From: Conoideocrella luteorostrata
Taxonomy: Eukaryota > Ascomycota > Sordariomycetes > Hypocreales > Clavicipitaceae
Direction: 5' to 3'
Assembly: GCA_032433595.1 (NCBI GenBank)
Contig: JASWJB010000461.1
Span: 1-26,400 of the forward strand
DNA length: 26,400 nt
In this document: positions 20,401-26,400 of the stretch, in pieces
Position numbering within the stretch: position 1 is the first letter of the stretch
How the letters are laid out: the number at the start of each line of letters is the position of its first letter
Program-made: the position numbers and the translations under genes
The notes under the pieces: generated by a model
The model's database searches: none
What the model was told of the DNA's origin: nothing
Seen by the model: the letters and a program-made list of their open reading frames with translations, nothing else

Positions 20401-22420
20401 TCACTATCAGTGGAAATAGGAGACGGAGCTTCAAGAGCCGGTTGCTGGCGAGTTGGTGGCTGGCTGCTTCCGACGGAAACCTGCGGAGAAACACCTATCG
20501 TGCTCGACGGCTCATCCACTGATTTCCTGGAGTCGACTGGCGATTGAGCATTGACTGCCGGCGAGCTCTGCTGGTTGTTCTCATCAATCTTTGGGACTGG
20601 GGCAGTGGACGTCGGCATGGTTGAGGCTAGGTGCTTCTTAGCCTGGGCAGCTTCTTCTTCAGCTTCCCAGGAGAATCGACGGCGGAGTGTAGAGGACTGC
20701 GGAGACACTAGCTGCTCCGTCGAATCATCGACAGAACTAGTTGTTGGCTGACTAGCTGAAGCATCTGTCGAATCCGATATCGCAGGAATTCGGGGGATAT
20801 TTACAGGTGCAATGGGGACTTTTGATTTATCATCCGTATCATCCCAGTAGTTGTCGTAATCTTTCAGCGTATAGTTACTTTCTCTGGCAACATCGCGACT
20901 TGGCGGCTGTGAGCGGTCACCAGTAGCTGGGCGATCGAATGTGTCCGAAGATGCACCAGTAGGGCTTAATGACTTCAGGATTTCATCACTCAACGTATCG
21001 TTATCCTTGACCGGAGATGAAGCCACAGTGTTCAATGTAGACTTTCGCTGGATTGGTCCTAGTTCAAGACTCGCCTCCTGCTTAGATTCAGTCTGTTTCT
21101 TGCCATCGCCTTTGAAATCTGACGGCGTTTCTGAGTGCGGCCCTTGGTCTTCCGGTGCAGCCCGAATAGGTCCGCGAGGGCTAGGAGTTCTTAAGGGTGC
21201 AATTGCCTGCACTTCAGAATCCGGATGCAGAACAGGGATGTTGTTCTTCGACAGAACATGGGAAGAGCTGGGTGATATTGAGGGTGCATCGGTCTTGGCC
21301 GCTTTATCGTCCACTCCGATTGAGCTGATGTGTTTCTCCGGAACTGGCGCGAGAATTTGACTGGCTTCTGGCTCGTCCTTCTCACTAGTTATCGCTGTCG
21401 CTGTCTCTGCATTGTTTACTTGAGGCTCAGTGACAAGACCTTGAGTTACAGGAATGTGCTGAGCTTCAGAGATTGCCGGGGTTACTTCAGTCTTAGGCAA
21501 TAGCGGAGAGCGCACAAAGCTAGTGTCGCTTGATTGCTCGACGATTGGCTTGTCTGCGGAGAAACTATTCCCACTGGAAGAAAATAGATCTGTTCCAAAG
21601 GCGGACATTCTAGCAAAATCAGGCAGCTTTGGACTGGTCGACAAGCGCCGACGATCATTGTCCTGTTCAACCAGATCGTCCTGTTTCGGAGCCTCCGTTG
21701 TGTTGCCCAAACTGAAGTTCTCGCCTTTGCTCATTGTTTCCGATTTTGCATGGCTCAGATCGGTGGTCGGGTTCGACTGAGAAGAGTCCAGAGGTGGCTG
21801 CCTCTGTTGCTTCTCTTCACCTAGCCCACGACGAATGTCAGAGGGTGAAGCTATTTTCTCATCGGCAGCTGCGGCTTCCTTCGAATGTGGCGTGATGGTT
21901 GACTGCGAGTAGCTAGCTAGAACACCAGAACCGTACGTATTGTCGGCAGATGAGGGCGACACGGCCTGATCATGGCTTCGAGGAGCGACTCTTGACGGAC
22001 TGGGGCCCGTGGCTTCCGGGACAGCTCCTGTTTTCGAATTGCTCGAGGGCGCAGAGCTAACGATAGGATGCCGGGTTTGCAGAGACGGTAGACTTGAACC
22101 CCTCGAGCCAGTGGCATGCACTGGCGGCTGGGACATTGGAGGCGCTGGCACTGGCTCAGATTCCTCCTCACTCTCGTCCGCGCCCCAGTCGTCGCCATCA
22201 TAGCTCTGTACCTTGGCATCGACCCATTTCTTCGTTTTTGTCCGGTTAACATTGACCTGATAGGCATTGCCGCCGGTCGGTGTTTGCGGAGACCTGTGAG
22301 GAGTCCTCGAAAGTCAGCATATAGTAACCTCTAGTATAAAAATTCAGAACATAACACCGCATAGAATGCTCACATTGGATATTGACCACGGCCATGGCCT
22401 TGGTTAAAAGGGCGATCCAT
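14423..22420 (-). CDS. Giant, mostly disordered fungal protein (about 2,519 residues)
   Basis: I do not recognise the family by name. Model: exon 1 22420-22374, intron of 80 bp, exon 2 22293-19731, intron 19730-19373 (358 bp), exon 3 19372-14423; phases close. It opens with MDRPFNQGHGRGQYPM and then a conserved-looking basic/acidic block at residues 33-53 (RTKTKKWVDAK, SYDGDDWG). Almost all the rest is Ser/Pro/Gln-rich and low in hydrophobic residues, with Gln and His tracts. Islands that look structured or selected are at about 713-752 (FREIMNLQSPSERIAKYNET, then GLDNWLSHLG), a Lys/Gly-rich patch just before the second intron (GKMGKGLLSKGKSKLRG), several Arg-rich islands in exon 3 such as SRLLKDFGQKIARATSRERR, and the C-terminus (EEKIWCDPEDDPNFQPQ, EWNPYGDPDFTDW). 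Many Ser-Pro/Arg-x-x-Ser sites suggest a phosphorylated scaffold. No signal peptide or membrane helix. Function unknown. Confidence 0.75.
19373..19730 (-). other. Long intron of the giant gene with an alternative acceptor
   Basis: The donor GTATTT at 19730 and the acceptor at 19374-19373 join GDK to GEALSPTDEP in phase 0. At 358 bp it is over three times longer than the other introns of the window. A pyrimidine tract ending in AACAG about 44 bp after the donor could act as an earlier acceptor. It would add the 13 residues KQARRKSYFARYT and stop, ending the protein after about 883 residues. Retention of the intron would add VFH and stop. Confidence 0.5.
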
Positions 22421-23937
22421 CGCAATATGCGGAATGCGGACAGCTTAGGAACGACCAGTCTGCCTAATCATGCATCGTTGGAGGTGCGATCAGAGCTTAA
22501 GGCGACCGTTGAACAGTTACCTTGGAGTTGCGGGGACAGCTTTGCCTGACGCACCGGATATGGTCACCGGCGCAAATTCAGGTAGAGGTATAGCGCTGAT
22601 CTGTACGCAGTAGGAGATGCTGTATTAATACAAGTAAGCTACAAAAAAGGGACAGGAGAACGATGCAAAGCGGACGAAAATAAAAAGGGCGTGGCCGACG
22701 ATGACGGGAGCAGGATGAGCCACTTTCACTGGAGATTGCGCTGGGGACATCAAGGAAGCGTAGTTCTACAGGCAGAACCGGGGTTGTTCGTCGGGTGCTG
22801 GCGCTAACAGTGGAACCACAATATCAGGTATACTTTAGCTTTAGCAATAAGTGGAAGAACTTGTCATCCTCATCGCAAGTTAACGGTGGGGTCATGACAT
22901 GGACCAGGGAATTTGAGAGGCTGACGCACGGCAACACGAAAATAGTCGATCCAGGTGGCGCAGTTCAACAGCCAGGTATTTTTGGATCCTACAGTGCTAC
23001 CTTCCGAGCAGAAACTTGACACCAGGCTTCGGGTTGGCTAGTCACAGCCGGAATACTGGTTTTGTCTAGAGAGTACGGAGTACGGAGTACGGTGTGCTAT
23101 TTTGGTGAGCAAACCTACATGTAGGTTACGACCTCATAGCGACGTACCTACAGTGGACAACTTCTAGATGTGACGGTGCGTGGCAATACAATTGTTCGCC
23201 TTGTATACTCCGTAGCGTATTCCGCATTTCATGAAGTCCATTATATTCGTCAGCCTTCGTGTGGTAATATTTCTCGGACGAAGGGCTCGGAGTACAGAGC
23301 ATAATAAGAAGGACTGTTGTAGCATGTCTAGGGAGTACATAGCATATTAAATTAAAACAGAACAAAACGAAACAAAAGCCGCCAGACGGAACCGCTCGTC
23401 AACATCTCCGCCACCAGCCGAGGGTGCTGTGGCGCAGACAGGCACGCGTGGCTCTGTACCCTCCCGTGATTAGGCGCCAGTTGACCACCGTCAACGTCAA
23501 ACGCCCCCTTTCCGTCTGTGTCCAGCCAAGCCGAATCAACCACGTGTGTCATAATTCGAATATGCAAGTTCCTCGCTAGCCGAACCGGAAACCCATTGCG
23601 CATCGTCATCATCATTCCACTTCTACACGCTCCCTTGATATTGAACAAACTGATAGAATCTTTGCCTCATACTTTGTCTCTGCTCCTGCGCTACATTTTG
23701 CTTGTTGTACTCTGTAGCGCCAAGTCTAATCTGGTTCGAAGAATTCCTGCGAAATTCAATCAATCGGCACGACTACGCGTAGAGCATCGGGTCGCCGTAT
23801 GAACGTCTTGCCAGTGGCCAACAGAAATTTCGGATTCTTGATATTTCGACGCCATAATTCTCCTATTCTCTGTCGCGTGGCCGCGCTGGTCGCATTTGCT
23901 CCAGGCGATTCTCCATCCGTACTAATCTATTTTCAAA
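22421..23937. promoter_or_regulatory. Divergent intergenic region between the giant gene and syntaxin
   Basis: These 1,517 bases serve as the upstream region for both flanking genes, which point away from each other. No coding frame with recognisable content is seen. The unit GTACGGA is repeated almost three times at 23073-23092, and related TACTCCGTA (23206-23214) and CGGAGTAC (23288-23295) copies follow. The stretch before the syntaxin ATG is rich in T/C and holds several short pyrimidine runs, as expected of a TATA-less housekeeping promoter. Untranslated exons of the giant gene may lie in the left part. Confidence 0.45.
23073..23092. repeat. Short tandem repeat of GTACGGA
   Basis: The 7-base unit GTACGGA occurs two full times plus six bases. 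It contains the palindrome-like TACGGAGTA / TACTCCGTA seen elsewhere in the window at 23206-23214 and 25300-25308. Function is unknown. Confidence 0.6.
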
Positions 23938-25030
23938 ATGGCTGTCGCGCCCATCCAAGATCGAACTTCCGAGTTCAAGTCTGTTCTTTTGCAGGCGCAG
24001 AAGCGCCAAAATGCTAGCAAAGTCGGCGCGCAGAGACGGTCGCTTCTGACTGATGCGCAAAAGGCCGCGGCAGATGGACCTGCGCAGCCTAAGAGGTCCG
24101 ACTTCGCCAGAAATGCCGCCGAGATTGGGCGAGGAATCTCTGCCACTATGGGAAAGTTGGAGAAATTGGCACAGCGTGCGTACCTTTTTTTTTTTTAAGT
24201 TTGTCAACTCATGTCTACGCAACGAGGAAACTAACATAGAAACCAGTTGCCAAGCGAAGAACAATGTTCGACGACCGCCCCGTTGAGATCAACGAGCTCA
24301 CCTTCGTCATTAAACAGGATTTGTCATCGCTAAACCAGCAAATTGGCTCCTTGCAAACTCTCACGAAGCAGCAACATCCCAAGGCCGATCAAGAAGGCGA
24401 ACACAACAAGAATGTCGTCTACCTGCTGCAGGGCAAGCTGACCGACGTCTCGGTCAATTTCAAGGATGTGTTGGAGGAACGAACAAAGAACATTCAAGCC
24501 TCAAGATCACGGACGGAAAACTTCATCTCGTCAGTTTCGCAACACACAGGACCGTCAATTCAGCAATCTGCCTCTCCACTATATGGTACTCCGAATCGAG
24601 CGTCCCCAGCCCCTGGATCAGATACGCTCTCCCTGAACCCTGTCGGAGACCAGCAGCTACTGCTCATGGAGGAAGCGCAGCCTGCAAATACTTATATCCA
24701 ACAAAGAGGCGAGGCTATTGAGGCCATTGAATCGACCATCAATGAACTAGGCAGCATTTTCGGGCAGCTCGCAAATATGGTTACAGAACAAAGCGAGATG
24801 ATCCAAAGAATCGACGCGAATACGGAGGATGTTGTGGACAACGTCGAGGGTGCTCAAAGAGAGCTGCTGAAGTACTGGTCGCGTGTGTCGAGCAACCGGT
24901 GGTTAATAGCCAAGATGTTTGGCGTGTTGATGGTCTTCTTTTTGTAAGTTTGGCAAATCCCCGTTTCCAAATCACAAGCATACAAGCTAACGATGGTTGT
25001 TATAGGCTCTGGGTTCTGATTTCCGGTTAA
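23938..25030 (+). CDS. SED5: Syntaxin 5 / Sed5-type Golgi Qa-SNARE
   Basis: Three exons (23938-24175, 24247-24943, 25006-25030) with introns of 71 and 62 bp give 319 residues. The N-terminus has IQDRTSEFKSVL (6-17), the short peptide by which Sed5 binds the Sec1/Munc18 protein Sly1. The Habc region follows (AEIGRGISATMGKLEKLA, then LAKRRTMFDDRPVEINELT). The SNARE helix runs from about 229 to 290 (INELGSIFGQLANMVTEQ, then MIQRIDANTEDVV), with Gln261 as the zero-layer residue. A single tail anchor (about 298-318, FGVLMVFFLLWVLIS) ends the protein, leaving almost nothing in the lumen. It is required for ER-to-Golgi and intra-Golgi vesicle fusion. The last intron splits the anchor, and only eight codons lie in exon 3. 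The first intron contains a run of 12 T and a CTAAC branch site. Family identity is very strong. Confidence 0.96.
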
Positions 25031-25976
25031 AGCGAGTCGAACATACAAAATATTAAGACACCCCAATACGTTTCTCAGAGCACGACTTGTCATGAATGCC
25101 ATTGTACATGACAACTAAATTTTATTAGTTCACCTACATTCGGAGTTTTATAATACTATTTAGAGGCGTCTTATGGTGTGGGCGACATAGACAAGTTACA
25201 TTAATAATACCAAGGCGAAGCATACCATCTGCGTGATATTTCTATACGCAATATTGTCCTTGATTGTTGAGGCGTCGACTGGTCGTTTCGACCACTAACT
25301 ACTCCGTAGCGAATAGGCTATTATGCCTAATTTTGGTGATCGGCTAGCCAAATTGATAGCACAGGCTGGATTTCGATTGAAGGGCCGCAACGGTTGGCCA
25401 GTTACTTTCTTCTTCATGTCTGATTCCATTTGTCGGCCGAAGAACAGACGAATCCTGATGTCATGGCCAAATGGATAATCAGAGCAGGAAGTCCAAAGGA
25501 TGATGTCTGCTGTGCGAAGGTCATGATTTTACTCCGGAGACCCGCCCGAACCGAACCCGGCTCGCAACAAAGCCCGACGAGGCAACCAAGCGCCCCAATA
25601 TGCTTGACCTATTGCATCACAATCCCCCAGAGTCGACCCCGGCAAATGGAGAGCCACCCCACTGCTGTCCACAAAACCCACTAAACTCACTAAACTCACT
25701 AGAATGCCAGGCGGCACACGGTCCTTTTTCTCCGTGGCTAGAATCTCGGCCGCTTCTCCACCCCATAAACCAACTTTAGCTGCCCTCGGCGGCGACAGCC
25801 AGTTATGGTTTGTCGCCTTAAGTTTCCGGCTTGCATCCTTGTGTACTCGAGGTCACTGCATGTGCTGGCTGCGATATAATATCCCATCACCCCTCTAGAG
25901 TCACCATTTACTTGATATTCCACCATTCCAACGTGTTTTTTACTTTCATTCCCAACAGAAAATACAACTCTCCAAA
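25031..25976. promoter_or_regulatory. Intergenic region with promoter of the aldo/keto reductase
   Basis: No gene is supported; the 84-codon frame at 25430-25684 has no recognisable content. A TACTCCGTA motif lies at 25300-25308. The unit CACTAAACT is repeated about 2.5 times at 25679-25701. A TATA-like GATATAATA at about 25872-25880 sits some 100 bases before the reductase ATG and is the likely core promoter. The left end holds the 3' side of the syntaxin mRNA. Confidence 0.45.
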
Positions 25977-26400
25977 ATGTCAAGCCTCAAGTTCAAGCTT
26001 AACACTGGCGCTGAAATACCTGCTGTCGGCTTGGGTAAGTAACAGTACCGTTTCATGATAATGAGAATGTAACCCAAAATTAAATTCAAATTGTACATAG
26101 GAACCTGGCAATCCAAGCCCGGCGAAGTCCAAAAGGCCGTGTCCTATGCCCTCCAGAATGACTACAAGCTCGTAGACGGCGCATATTGCTACGGCAACGA
26201 AGGCGAAGTTGGCGAGGGCCTCAAAGAAGCTTTCAAGAACGGTGTCAAGAGAGAAAACATCTTTGTTGTGAGCAAGGTTTGGGCCACGTACAACACGCGT
26301 GTGGCGGAAGGCCTGGATAAGAGCTTGAAGAGCTTGGGACTGGACTACGTGGATTTGTACCTTATTGTGAGTTGCCATTCAGGATTCTCAGTTATTGAAG
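25977..26400 (+). CDS. Aldo/keto reductase, GCY1-like (partial, cut by window end)
   Basis: Exon 1 is 25977-26034, intron 26035-26100 (66 bp, GTAAGT...ATAG), exon 2 26101-26366, and a further intron starts with GTGAGT at 26367. The 108 codons seen match the N-terminal part of the AKR barrel. They include AVGLGTWQSKPGEV (16-29), the signature VDGAYCYGNE with catalytic Asp45 and Tyr50, and VVSKVW with catalytic Lys78. The sequence ends at GLDYVDLYLI, just before the usual HWP that supplies the catalytic His. Among AKRs it is closest in wording to the Gcy1/Gld1 NADP-dependent glycerol dehydrogenase/glyceraldehyde reductase group. It is a cytosolic NADPH-dependent reductase. The exact substrate is not certain without the C-terminal loops. 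Confidence 0.92.

Noticed and set aside
18900..22151. Treating 14423-19306 and 19719-22151 as two separate genes
   Set aside because: Donor and acceptor at 19730 and 19373 join them in phase 0 and no promoter or separate signal is seen between them, although independent genes cannot be fully excluded without transcripts.
23725..23760. GGTTCGAA resembling a tRNA T-loop
   Set aside because: The flanking bases do not pair into a T-stem or acceptor stem and no A/B-box layout was found.

Overview
The window looks like nuclear DNA of a filamentous ascomycete. Seven of the nine genes I can support have GT...AG introns, most of them 56-111 bp with ACTAA/CTGAC/CTAAC-like branch sites. TATA boxes lie about 70-120 bp upstream of several starts. 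Gene content (GCY1-like aldo/keto reductase, Sed5-type syntaxin, pepsin-like secreted protease, MFS transporter, a very large disordered fungal protein) fits Pezizomycotina. The style of the proteins and the scattered TACGGAGTA-type motifs suggest Sordariomycetes, perhaps Hypocreales, but that rank is inference.

Layout. Positions 1-5700 are gene-poor: an intronless AAC(3)-type acetyltransferase (340-1131, +), a small secreted His-rich protein (2071-2511, -), and about 4 kb of intergenic DNA that may hold decayed coding fragments. Positions 5755-11095 hold a secreted pepsin-like aspartic protease with one intron and a Gly/Asn-rich insert (5755-7512, +), a type II membrane glycosyltransferase of the DXD-sugar-binding class (8395-9555, +), and a five-exon NAD(P)-binding epimerase-like protein (9845-11095, -). 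An eight-exon MFS transporter (11527-13816, -) ends in a poly-aspartate tail encoded by a GAT microsatellite. Positions 14423-22420 (-) are one gene for a protein of about 2,519 residues, almost all disordered, built from three exons with an unusually long second intron. A 1.5-kb divergent intergenic region separates it from the Golgi Qa-SNARE syntaxin 5/Sed5 (23938-25030, +). The window ends inside a GCY1-like aldo/keto reductase (25977 onward, +).

How the genes relate. Sed5 and the giant protein look like housekeeping genes. The left half looks more like accessory genome: acetyltransferase, secreted peptides, a protease with altered active-site surroundings, and a glycosyltransferase whose DXD motif reads GXD. 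The glycosyltransferase, epimerase and MFS genes are neighbours, but nothing in the sequence ties them to one pathway. I found no mobile element, CRISPR array, rRNA or tRNA gene that I could support, and no clear undescribed multi-gene system. The most unusual points are single-gene oddities: the motif substitutions, the coding microsatellite, the repeat insert in the protease, and a possible alternative splice in the giant gene. All gene models were built by eye from splice signals and reading frames.
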